Of a stretch of DNA of 64,000 bases, positions 45,201 to 55,103 are shown in pieces. Source of the stretch: Gyrodactylus bullatarudis (taxonomy: Eukaryota; Platyhelminthes; Monogenea; Gyrodactylidea; Gyrodactylidae); the NCBI GenBank assembly GCA_012064415.1, contig SSNU01000247.1, forward strand, positions 930,629 to 994,628, in the 5' to 3' direction. Under the pieces are notes generated by a model. The model saw only the letters and a list, made by a program, of their open reading frames with translations, was not told where the DNA came from and made no database searches. Each line of letters opens with the position of its first letter. The stretch's first letter is position 1. Made by a program: the position numbers and the translations under genes.

Positions 45201-47531
45201 ACATACCGAAGTAGTACCACTGCCAATCTCTATGCAAGTTTTTTCTTTATAATCCAATATACACCTCGTTAATATGAAGATAAGAATTTATGGCTTTCAC
45301 AAAAATCTCAATTTTTTCATCAAGAAATCGAATTTGATCAAGATTTTTTGGAATCTAGATCATGAGGCCTTCTTTCAGAATACAAAAAAAATCAATTTTA
45401 AAGGAAAATACGGCAAATTTGAAATCTTGAAGTAGCGCCAAATTCTCATTTTTTTGAACTTTGAGTTGGAAAATTTTGTTGATTTCAATGTGGGATAGCG
45501 ATCAAAAGTTGATTTTTAGGATCACGATTAGTCAAAAAAATTAAATATGATGAATTTGGTTTCGAGAATCTCCCCATAATCGTAAAAAGTTAAATTTTGA
45601 ATTTTTGATCATTTTCCCTACCTGAAAGTCGATGAAATTTGATATTTCAAGATCCCAGAAAAATTACGAATTAATCAAAGTTTTTATGATGATAATTGGT
45701 TTTTATGTCAAATTGTGATCCTAAAAATCAACTTTTGATTGCTCTTTCACATTGAAATCAGCAAAATTTTCCAAGTCCAAGTTCAAAAAAATTCGATTTC
45801 TTGAAATTTTGTGAAAGCCATAAATTTTCATCTTCATATTAACTAGCTTTAGTTATCTCTTGGACTAACAAAAGTTTCTTCTAGAGAGTACTCCCCATGG
45901 GCAGTTATTATGACCTCTACAACTTGTTGGACAACATTTACCAAAACTTGTTTCCCCCAGTCCATAAATACCTCATGGATACATCCTTGAAGCCGAATTC
46001 AACGATTAACATGACAAAATTTATTCCATTAACCTCAAGTAATTACAACATTCGTTCGATAGCAAAGACAGATCATCAACAAATCTACTCCCTTTACCTG
46101 AAGAAGGTTGTTGAACTAAATTCCATTGACCCTGAAGATGTATTTCTTATAGAAAATGAACTTGTCATCTCTAAACTACTGGGCGATCAAAAGTTTCTCG
46201 CACACTTTGAATTAAGTCCAGAAACATGCTTCCTCATTGAATGTGATCGTCATGACGAGTCTGGTTCATGTATTATTGGAGCGACTGTATCTTCAATAAA
46301 ACCCACGTTGCACGAATTATTCTGGAAAGGTTATCGCCAGCAAAACATTGCAGAGAAAGAGTTCTCAGTTCTCCTTCAAGCTATTCGAGAGAATATGATC
46401 CAGTCTACACCTTTAAAATCGTTAATTTCAGATTGTCTGGACTGGATCAATTTAGATCCTGATGAGTCTGGTAAGTTATTCTTGACCAATCTCTCTATTT
46501 TCCCAAAAGCGTATCAAGTAAACTTTTTTTGTCATTACATAGAGCTCATTAACCAAGAATATGGATCCGAATTTGCCAGAATGAATTTAATCATTGAAAA
46601 TAACATTCATGAAATTTATCTAATCAGACTTATTATCATCACGTTTGCTGCTCTCAAGACATGTCATTACACTGTGAGTTTTTTATCCTACCATTTATTA
46701 TAGACATGAAAAGAGTTTTACTAATCTAAAAGATAGTTAGGGTATAGAGAGGAAGGTTGTATCTCTGGGGGATACTTTATTTTGACTCACAAATCATAAT
46801 AGAAATGAAAGAGACCCATTAATATCTATGGTTTTGGGACTAAAATATTTAATAATGTACAGGGACATAAAAGATATTTTGAAAAGCATTTCTTTGAAGC
46901 ATTTTCCCCAATTTCGTATGATGAAACTTTTATTGGACTAATTAATGTGGAATTCATTCAGAAGAAGAGTGAATTTGTACCTTTTATTTAACCCAATCTT
47001 GTCAGACTCTTACACTGGCTAGTAATGAAATCCTCTGCTTGGTTAGTCAGATTCAACATTTGAGTTAATGCTGTAAGAAAAGAGTCTAAGCAGGACGCTT
47101 GGTGAAATTCAATTAGATCTTCTGCATTTTATTGGCAGGCCAGTTGAACTTTACTACTTCTCCTCCTGATTGTCTGTTTCTAGGGTACTTCTTTACACTT
47201 TTGAACTCAACAATCTCAAGAGACATTAGCAGAAGAGCTTATTACGAATGACGCAATCTGTATAAAGATCCTACGAGCTATCATTTTTCTCGATTTTTTC
47301 ATCAAAAGTAAAAGAACAATCGCAAGAAAATATTCATGGTATTCATTATTCGATTATTAATCCTGAAAGCAACTTCACTTCAAAGATTGATTTTAAATAG
47401 CCTATTTAATTCAGAGAGCCTACGTTGAACTGGACTACAGAGATGATAAATCAGTGGAAAGATTGAGGAGTATCGGCTTTCAAAGAGAGTCCAGTCAGAA
47501 AAAACCTATTCTCATGACCAGACAGATTTGA
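39217..47531 (+). CDS. OGA: Protein O-GlcNAcase (GH84) with C-terminal acetyltransferase-like domain
   Basis: OGA removes O-linked N-acetylglucosamine from nuclear and cytoplasmic proteins. Exons 39217-40076, 40128-40266, 42896-42959, 43025-43387, 45026-45079, 45148-45233, 45885-46673 and 47415-47531 give 2472 nt, 823 aa. The GH84 domain starts with GVIEGFYGEPWTFEQR and contains the catalytic Asp pair in ALLFDDIENS. A stalk region follows (EFLSNDQIAMLVDFNYLPF), then SPWTYRSS..RVLPMG before the C-terminal GNAT-like domain ending RSIGFQRESSQKKPILMTRQI. Intron 6 only keeps frame if its donor is GCAAGT at 45234, making a GC-AG intron. Introns 2, 4 and 6 are filled with transposable elements. Only the last third is weakly conserved. 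Confidence 0.92.
40809..41787 (+). pseudogene. Tc1-type transposase, frameshifted
   Basis: The N-terminal HTH region (NRAIAKLLCCSFTTINNLL) begins at the ATG at 40809. The frame breaks near 40990 and again near 41638, and a TGA lies near 41690. The catalytic triad is intact: IFSDEKKFNLDG, QHDNAPCHRS and PDLKPIENIW, with 34 residues between the second Asp and the Glu (DD34E, the Tc1 arrangement). GSVMVWGGISY is also typical. Three lesions make this copy inactive, though the open stretches are long, so insertion is probably recent. Confidence 0.9.
41812..42384. mobile_element. Fold-back/SINE-like element nested in the Tc1 right arm
   Basis: The element is flanked by 15 bp direct repeats AACATAAATATTGCG (41797-41811 and 42385-42399) that restore the Tc1 arm when collapsed. 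Inside are inverted arms of about 90 bp around an assembly gap, and a tail with GACTCAGCTCAAAACCGATG shared with 35081-35304. A target duplication this long suggests target-primed insertion. Confidence 0.7.
42187..42247. other. Assembly gap (run of N)
   Basis: Sixty-one undetermined bases lie between the arms of an inverted repeat. The true length is unknown, and a hairpin may have blocked sequencing or assembly. Confidence 0.99.
42600..42890. repeat. Dispersed repeat, copy 1
   Basis: Blocks such as GGTAAATAGAGGGGTCT and AGTATGACGCAGTTGT recur at about 48290-48780. Both copies lie among other mobile-element debris. Confidence 0.6.
43411..43920. mobile_element. MITE in OGA intron 4, TAGGCCGGTA ends
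   Basis: A 510 bp non-coding unit has perfect 10 bp inverted ends (TAGGCCGGTA) inside imperfect arms of about 30 bp with TCGAC and AAATTT blocks. The TA at each end could be the target duplication. Confidence 0.8.
43933..44994. mobile_element. Inverted-repeat element in OGA intron 4
   Basis: Arms of about 85-90 bp (43933-44020 and 44912-44994) start with CAGTTAGACCTGTGACTTAT. ATCATA occurs just outside both ends. A SINE-like fold-back element has inserted in its middle. Confidence 0.75.
44283..44718. mobile_element. tRNA-related SINE-like fold-back element
   Basis: Two copies of about 170 bp lie head to head. At the centre the plus strand carries a tRNA A-box-like GGCCTAGTGGTTAGAAGCG, and the minus strand a B-box-like GGGTTCGAATCC. 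The two boxes are inverted relative to each other, so this is not a working tRNA gene. Related truncated copies lie at 32931-33118 and 60643-60831. Confidence 0.75.
45269..45842. mobile_element. TTAA-flanked long fold-back element in OGA intron 6
   Basis: A 574 bp near-palindrome starts TTAATATGAAGATAAG and ends with its complement CTTCATATTAA. The arms match for most of the length. It is related to 60839-61535. TTAA at both ends may be the target site. If transcribed within the OGA intron it could form a long hairpin. Confidence 0.8.
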
Positions 47532-50235
47532 TTGCATTTTCAACTTGATGACAGAATTTGTTAAAGAATTATCGATTTATGATATTTAATTATGTATAAA
47601 ATATTTTCTAGTCAATTATTCGTAATTATCATTATAAGGAAGAAATCAAACTAATTATAGTGAACTCTTCCTAATAAAAGTACATAGAGAAACCTCTACT
47701 AATGAGTAATGAATAGGGCCTCAAAAAAGTACTATTTGGTCCATTTCTACTCTAGACAAAGGACTGGCTGAGTTTTTAATAATCTGAAGAAAGAATCTGC
47801 TATTTAAAAGAGAGCTGGTACTAAATTGTTGCCCAGGTACTTTATTGTACAGTTTTTTAAATTTAATCTCAGAATATAGTATCCCTCAACTATTTACCAA
47901 CCACAATTTTCGATGAATTGATAGCCATATTCCTGATATCGGGCTTTCATCATATAAGAAAATAGCACCTAGATCGTAGCTTTTTGTTGGATAATATTCC
48001 TTTATGAATTTCAACTAAAAGGATATACAATGTATTTATTTTGTAAAATATGCTCAAGAACAGTTAAAGGGTTATTTTCTATCATGGAAAAAAATTTTAA
48101 CAAAAATCAGAAAATTTCAATGACACAAGATTGACTAAAAATTCTGCAATAATTTACGATAGAGAACTATTTATTTTTATTCAAAATCCCTCAAATTTTC
48201 TTGAAAGTATTTTTTACTACTTATTTTTCAGTCTATCAGATACTATTCTGAAAAGAGGTGTCTTCCGTAGAATGAACCCATTGATTCTGGCCTGCAGTGT
48301 TAGGTCTCACAACGTGAAATAGGAATAAAGGGGGTCTGCTGTACAATGACTCAGTGAGAAGGAGTATGACGTAGTTGTTTAATTCGGTAAATAGAGGGGT
48401 CTCTCAATTGTGAAAACGCTTTTTCGTATTGATTTTCCAAAAAAATTGAAATGAGTTGAAAAAATCCAAAACTGGTTACAAGTTCGATATCTTGATTCTG
48501 CATCTAATGGTGTTTAATTTAATGAGTTTGGATCCAAAATAGTAAACTATGTTATTTTAAGAGACATGACTTGGAAAATCATTCTGATAATAGAGAACTA
48601 GACATAGATAATACATTCAAATTTTTAGCAAATTTAAACTTGAAATTAGAAAGATAGAAACACTCAAAGTGGATTGACTCGGGGAGAAAAAATGTTAAAT
48701 TCGTCTCATTACTAATTTGTAGAGGGGCTAAAATATTTTAGTCAGTCCCTCTTCCTTATATACATTTTTTTAGGAAGTATAGTAGAATCGAGAACAAAAT
48801 AATAGAGAAATTGAAAAAAAACTAGTCTGATAAGAATAAACACGAATAAAAAAAGGATCAAGCAACCTTGTTAAGAAGTGAATACTGAAAAACGTCCGGG
48901 AGCCTAAAACTCGGCCATTTCTGTATGGGATCTAATTAGGCTGACTAGATTTCAAGCAATGTGAGTAAGCTTTTAACTGATATATGGGTCAACCCTAATT
49001 TCTTAGGTTGATAGATAATTTTGTGGGTCCGAAGCTGAAACTGAGTCTTTTTCGGGTATACTACTCATAAGTTTGACAACTTCTTACACCCAGAGAGTAA
49101 GGAAGTCGGGGCTGTTTTCATTTAGGATGTAATTGATTGCTTAATAATTCTTGCTAAAAACCTTATAATCTTTTAATTTTATTTTGGTTAAATTATTTCT
49201 AAGTAGTAACATGTAGTATTTTTCATAAATTTTTATACACGCACGATTTTTCTAGTAAGGAAATTTCCTACTCTCTTCCTTTTACTCACTTTCATGTTTT
49301 TTTTTCTCAATAGAAATGTGAATTTTTATCATCTCTTTTCCTGAATGTTCTAATGTGTACAGCCTTGGAGCCAGTTGTTATTAAATTTTACTACTTCCAG
49401 TCCAATTTCATCCTCTAGACATATCCAGTTAACCTATAGACCAAGATTTGATACTCAACTTCCGTTACCATCCTTCACTAATTCAACTTTTCGTATTCTC
49501 ATGTCTGTAACCTGATATTATTCATCCTTGATTCATAATTAACTTGCCCCACTACTACCATTGGAATCACAAAACTGACTCTCCTCCTCCTCATGCATCA
49601 TCATGACCTCTAGGGTAGACTATTCTGTTACCATACCAACTGGTATTTTGTCTTTTGATATTACTCCATTTCAACATCCTATTTTTGTTCAGTTCAATTA
49701 ATTTGAGTACAAATCTTTCCTTTCTCCTGCAGTTGGTTATTTAGTTTATGAAAAAACTCACCAATATTACACACATGCAATGTAGATATCATCGTAATTA
49801 TAATCAAAGAATTAATCAGGTATTCCGGGGGAGTACGGTCTTTTGATCTTTTCTTGCCACCCATCTCTTTTCTTCATCTGTCTCTCCCTCCCCCCTGCGA
49901 CAACTCAACATTTTCGTCTTCCTTTCATCTTCCATTCATCATGACTATTACTCGAGTTTTCTGGTACGTGTCTAAACTATTCCCTCTCTTTTTTTCTTTT
50001 GCAAACATTTCCCCCGGGTAACTTTAAGTCCTTCATGCATATTTTCTCAACACCAAGAAACACTTTTAGTAGAAATCTATAAACTCTTGACAAGCTAATC
50101 ATATTCATTTTGAAACAACTTTAAAGTCAGATAAAAATGATGTAATAAGATTAGACATCTCAGGGCTCACTGAACACACCTTTGAAATTTATCTCCACGA
50201 TAACCAGTAGCCTTAGAGTATTAACCTTGAAAAGG
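47532..50235. other. Gene-poor interval after OGA
   Basis: No supportable exon was seen. AATAAA at 47673-47678 is a likely OGA polyadenylation signal. The stretch 48290-48780 matches the dispersed repeat at 42600-42890. Confidence 0.6.
48290..48780. repeat. Dispersed repeat, copy 2
   Basis: Shares AGTATGACG, GGTAAATAGAGGGGTCT and AAATATTTTAGTCAGT blocks, with small changes, with the segment in OGA intron 2. Confidence 0.55.
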
Positions 50236-50245
50236 TATATATAAA
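50236..50245 (+). promoter_or_regulatory. TATA box of the small secreted peptide gene
   Basis: TATATATAAA lies 55-64 nt before the ATG at 50300, leaving room for a start site about 30 nt downstream and a short 5' leader. Confidence 0.65.
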
Positions 50246-50299
50246 CCAAACGATAATTCATCCAAGGTTTTATTGAAATTGCGTGAAGAACCTAACCTA

Positions 50300-50479
50300 A
50301 TGTTCAAGTTACTTTCCCTAATATTCCTGGTTGTGACAATTGTTATGGCTAGCTCCAATTATCGTTCAATGCAGAATGTTAATAATCATAACACATATGA
50401 AGATTCAAATTATTACGATTCAACTTACCATGATAATAGTTCTACACGCCATCACTCGGCGTCTCCTTCTCATCATTGA
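50300..50479 (+). CDS. Putative small secreted peptide, 59 aa
   Basis: A compact single-exon gene with a TATA box at 50236, ATG at 50300, stop at 50479 and AATAAA at 50494. The first 17 residues, MFKLLSLIFLVVTIVMA, form a clear signal peptide with a likely cut after the alanine. The mature part of about 42 residues is rich in Ser, Asn, Tyr and His (DSNYYDSTYHDNSS, then RHHSASPSHH), with no cysteines. An unpaired, hydrophilic, possibly metal-binding His-rich peptide is suggested; I do not recognise a family. It is the only clear gene in the last 16 kb. Silk or cuticle-associated, salivary or immune roles are all possible and unsupported. Confidence 0.65.
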   Translation: MFKLLSLIFLVVTIVMASSNYRSMQNVNNHNTYEDSNYYDSTYHDNSSTRHHSASPSHH

Positions 50480-50493
50480 TATGGATAACTAGA

Positions 50494-50499
50494 AATAAA
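50494..50499 (+). terminator. Polyadenylation signal of the small secreted peptide gene
   Basis: AATAAA starts 15 nt after the stop codon, consistent with a very short transcript. Confidence 0.55.
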
Positions 50500-51272
50500 A
50501 AATTTTTTTCTTGTTTTTTCCTTCTCACTTGTTGGTATGTCGTTCTGAAGAAAATAAACGGATCAAAGTTTTAACATGAGATTACAAAGGGATAGTATTA
50601 AAGGTTATATATTCCTAGGCTACAAAATATCAACATCATGTTCATTGTCGAAACAAGTTAGATAACTCTCCCTTTTATAGTTTTTTTTTCATTTTCATGA
50701 CACAATCCATTTTTTTGAAAAGCCATTAACATAACTGTTGAGAATTCGTCTCCTCTTCCTCCTATAAAATTTCAATAGTCTCCTCTTATCAGCTTTGACC
50801 ATCTTACAGTCTTTGATGTGTCCAACAAAACTCTAGTGAAAGGCACTACACTGGCGTACATTTGAATAATTCATGAGCAATACCTGTTATTCTGGCCAAT
50901 TGAAATGTTTGGGGTATGTCATTCTTATTTACTTGCCTTTCTTCATTTGGACATTTGTATTATTATTTATTTATTACCTAATGAAAATGATCATATATGA
51001 CAATCCCTGAGTGTTCCTAGCCATCTAGATGTTGTAGTTTGATTAGACCTCCTATTATTAACAAATTTGAAGCCCATAGGTAGTCTACAATCTTCAATTC
51101 TCACGTTAAGGACCATTGAATAAACAAATTACTCAAATTCTTCAAGTCTTCAAAGAGGATTTTCTTCTACTACATTTCTTTTACAACTCATCATTCAGTT
51201 ATTTTCATTTTTAACCCTTCATGTGTCTAAGTCAACTTTTTTCATCACTCATATTGGATATTTTTGTAGTTA

Positions 51273-51330
51273 AATAATAATCACACTGATTCCGAATCTA
51301 AATTCGGTTTTGTAAGCCGACTTATCATCT
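51273..51330. repeat. Dispersed palindromic repeat, copy 2
   Basis: Matches 16993-17041, including CACTGATTCCGAATCT and ATTCGGTTTTGTAAGC. A TTAACCCTT-type block precedes both copies. Confidence 0.75.
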
Positions 51331-52102
51331 CATAATTATTATAATAATAGAGGTTAACGTTGGCATTATTTCGACCTGAAACCAATCATCTTCTAAGTTA
51401 TGAGAGAGATATCGATCAGGTGATATTACCTCAAAGTTTAAAAAAATTATTAAAAAATCGCGCCATCTCGAAATTTAAAATGTCTCTAAGATTTTCCAAA
51501 AAAAACTTTTTTTCTCAATTCAGTAAAAGTGTACATTTTGAATCAGTTACCCATACCTTGATAAAAAAATCATGAATTCCCAATTTCATTGAGAATAGCT
51601 GTACATTTGGTGGTTAATACATCTTTTAGTTTGATTTGAAATATATATTTCGAGTGATCAAATTCACACTCGATATCAAGATAAAACCATCCTTTGGCCG
51701 CACATTTAGCTTTAAACTTGATATTCTCGTCGGTAGTTTTGTAAAAACTTGAGAGTCTTTATACCAATTAGCTTTATATACTTTTTTCATGTAAAAGTCT
51801 TTTCTTCTTCATCGTGCATGCTCCTACTACTTTTACTGCTAACAAGGGAAATAAATAGATATCCTTACGAGTGAAAATATCTACCTAGCGTAAAATCGAG
51901 GGAACCTCAGTGATTGATAAACGATATTACATTGAATTGCGTGACATAAAATTATTACTGAGTTGTAAGGTACGCAAAAATACTGAGAACAATGTCGATA
52001 TACCATATACTATAATATATAACTACCTACTTTTACTCATGAATTATAATTAACTCCTCACTTATCTCTATGATTATGATGATATAATATATACTCACAC
52101 AC

Positions 52103-52123
52103 ACTACTACTACTACTACTACT
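52103..52123. repeat. (ACT)n microsatellite
   Basis: Seven ACT trinucleotides in a row in non-coding sequence. Confidence 0.85.
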
Positions 52124-55016
52124 TGTAAGTAAGGAGATGAAGAATAAATTCTTTTACTCCTGAATCAAGATTCCTTTTGTTAGGATGATGAGAATGTACT
52201 CAACAATTTTGATTATTTCCATACGCACAAACATACATATATAACAAAGGGGTAGGGGGAGGTAGTCTTCTTCTTCTCACAGTCTCCCATTGTCCTAAAT
52301 AAATGAATGGTGTATTCCCATCAGAGGGAAACTTTACAATGTGAATCTTTAGCAGCACACAATAAAAGATGTGGTTACTACTACGAATATTAACATAGGT
52401 ATGTAAGTAGGTCGGTCGGTATTAATGGGGATATATTACTGGGAGATGGTAATGGATGATGAAGTTGTTGAAGGATGAAAATAAGACACGAATACTCCTT
52501 TCTTTCATACTCCATACTTTCTCAGTTCGTTCTCAATGCTAATTTATTTGATCATATTTCCATCTTTAAAAAGAACAATTATTTTTTCTCCATTATCATA
52601 AATCTTTATTCATAAATCAAGTCTTTACTGTTAATTCTTGGTAAAGGATTTTCTTCAGAGTTTCACTAAAGTTCTCAAATTTAAAAAAATGCAAGCTTTG
52701 AAAACATCAAAACTCTCCAATAAACAGCATCAATGGAGAGAAAGGTATGAAAGAGCATTTAGTTCAAATATATCTCCTTTTAATTTTATAGATTATCAAT
52801 TTTAGTGGATTTTAGAATGTATTTGAAAAACTACGTGAATTACTTATTCGTGAAAAATGGCATCAATCTTATATCAATAAGGGAGTAAGACTCTAGTGAC
52901 CTTGAATCTTGAAATATTCATTATGATATAAACCACTGGATAGGTAAAGATTATGTTCTAATTATTTTTCGGTCGAGAGGTAAAATAAAATCTCATGAAT
53001 CCTCTGTTATGATGGAATTACTCTCCACTGATGTCCTTGGATATTCATTAAACAAAAGAAAAAATAAAATTTGTCTCTCAAAAGAGAGTTCCATAGCTGG
53101 TGACATGAATTCATCTAGGAAATTAGCTCAAAATGTTTTCAGATTTTTCAAAAGTTACTCTCAAGCATTGTACATTAGGGATAGATTTTTCAATACTAAA
53201 ATGTTCAATTTCATTTTCCTGGTTGTATTTTTGGTTCGAATTATATAAATTTTTGTCCAAAATTATTTTCTATTAATGTGGCAGTGAAAGTTTCAACGTT
53301 CCTTTTTTGTAAAAAATCTCTCAAATTTGATATTATTACTTTCGAGTAGTCATCGAAGATTCAGAGGTGTTTCTGATAGAAATAGTTGAACCAAAAGACT
53401 TATTTCGCCTTCACTATATTGAAAATGAAAAATATTTTACCTTCTATCATGAGATAAAGGGCCGAAATCAAATTCAGCAAACTTTTCATCCCCTATCTGA
53501 TAGTATGAAATAACTTATTGATTAAATCATGAGTCTACATTGTAGCTCAAACTAATGGAATGAATTCGTCTCTTTAAAAATAAAATCTACTACTCTTTTG
53601 ACATTAAACAAGAAATGTGAAAAGAAATGCCAACATCAACAACAACAACGATACAGATACTTCCTATCACACTCACATATTCAACATCGAATGTTTTTAG
53701 ACAGTAGAAAGAAGTAAATATTTTACTCTCTCACGGCATAACACACAATTTTCACGAGAACTATATTAGGGTGGTGAAGTGTTTGTTTTTTTCAAATTAG
53801 AAAATTTTCTTTTTTTTTGAGAATTTCCCTCTATCTCTCTGACAGTTCACGCGATCAACATTCCCCTCCTAGGTTGTTATCTATGTTTAATCTATCACTT
53901 CTTGCTTGTTTGCTCCTTGCTTAATATAAGCTCCTCGTAATATAGAAAGGAAGGGAGTTTACATAAATAAAGTTTTGATCTAACAAAATTGTAGAGGCCA
54001 AAAATAAAATACGATCTTGATTTCTAATTCCGAACTTTACTTCCGAGGCTTAGATTGAGAATATATATTTTGATTTATGTGAGTATATCTCTGTCTCTCT
54101 GTAGTCCAAGGTAGAAATTCTGCTCAGCATTTCGTAATAGAGAGGAGATGCTATCTCTCCTTTGTTCTGTTTTATTTTGTGAGTTGGAAAATATCGAATA
54201 ATTTCCAGAATTTCCAGGCTTCTGAAATGAAAACGCTTTGTTATCTGAGGGGTGCGTGGGGCATTTTCTGTTAAACGAAACATTTTCATTCTTCTCACTA
54301 CCAGTTGGAGGTTAGAAATAAAGGTTTGATTCAAGACCAGCTAAACTGGTAATTTGGAATAAATCTTACCCAGATCTTAGGGATGTAATAAATTTTGTTG
54401 AACTAAAAATTTAGTAGTCGATTCAATATGTATGAGGCACTTCTTATGTTTTTGATTTTTTACGACTCATTTCACATAATGTATATTTCAAATCAAGATC
54501 ATTCGGTCCATAGAAAAGTTCTTTCAATCATAACTCCGAAGAAAATACTGTATCCCGAATGGGGTAACTTCAGTTATGATACAGTCAGCCATATTTTTCT
54601 CAGGAACTTTACCGCTAATTATTGTTGATGGAGAATTGAATACAGAAAATTATCAGGAAATTTTGATTTCTGCTAAATGTAACACTTTTCATTTATTTGC
54701 ATAATAAATCAATTACTTTTCGAATTTTTGAAAAATTGTTTTCAAAAATACTAACCTTACTTACCATAAAAAGAAAGAAAATTGATTGATTAATCAGAGA
54801 ATTCTAGTGTATTGAAAAATGCATCTTTGTTGGCCCATAAACGTGACTGTAATTTGCTAGTAAAGTGTAGTTTAAAGTAAAATTATTGTCTATAAGAGTG
54901 TACAAATTGTACTCGATAGGTTCACATAATTTTCACACAAGGAAAGGAAAACAAGAAGAATTTCTTTGTAAACTAAATTTCTGTTTTATTATTACAAAAG
55001 AAGGACTGACGAACTC

Positions 55017-55103
55017 ATGACTTTGTGTCCATTGTTCATTTTCTGCATGACACAGATTCCCATCGCCAGGTTCCCCTCCCCGGGCCGATACTCCCCAAAG
55101 ATG
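55017..55103 (+). CDS. Candidate exon of an unidentified gene
   Basis: An ATG opens a 29-codon frame (MTLCPLFIFCMTQ, then IPIARFPSPGRYSPKM) ending exactly at a strong GTGAGT donor. A possible acceptor (GACACAG) lies at 55055, so it could instead be a 48 nt internal exon. Its latter half is conspicuously GC-rich against the surrounding AT-rich DNA. No partner exon is certain; 56562-56598 is a weak open candidate. I do not recognise a product. Confidence 0.3.

Larger units (their letters stand above)
50500..55016. other. Gene-poor interval
   Basis: AT-rich sequence without supportable exons. It holds a dispersed palindromic repeat (51273-51330) and an ACT microsatellite (52103-52123). Open frames near 51360 and 53009 have no family resemblance. 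Confidence 0.55.

Noticed and set aside
51360..51575. 71-residue open frame after the palindromic repeat
   Set aside because: It starts at a non-ATG codon, has no recognisable domain and matches background composition. At most it is mobile-element debris.
53009..53248. 79-residue open frame
   Set aside because: No domain, splice or promoter support, and it is Lys/Phe/Asn-rich like translated AT-rich background.
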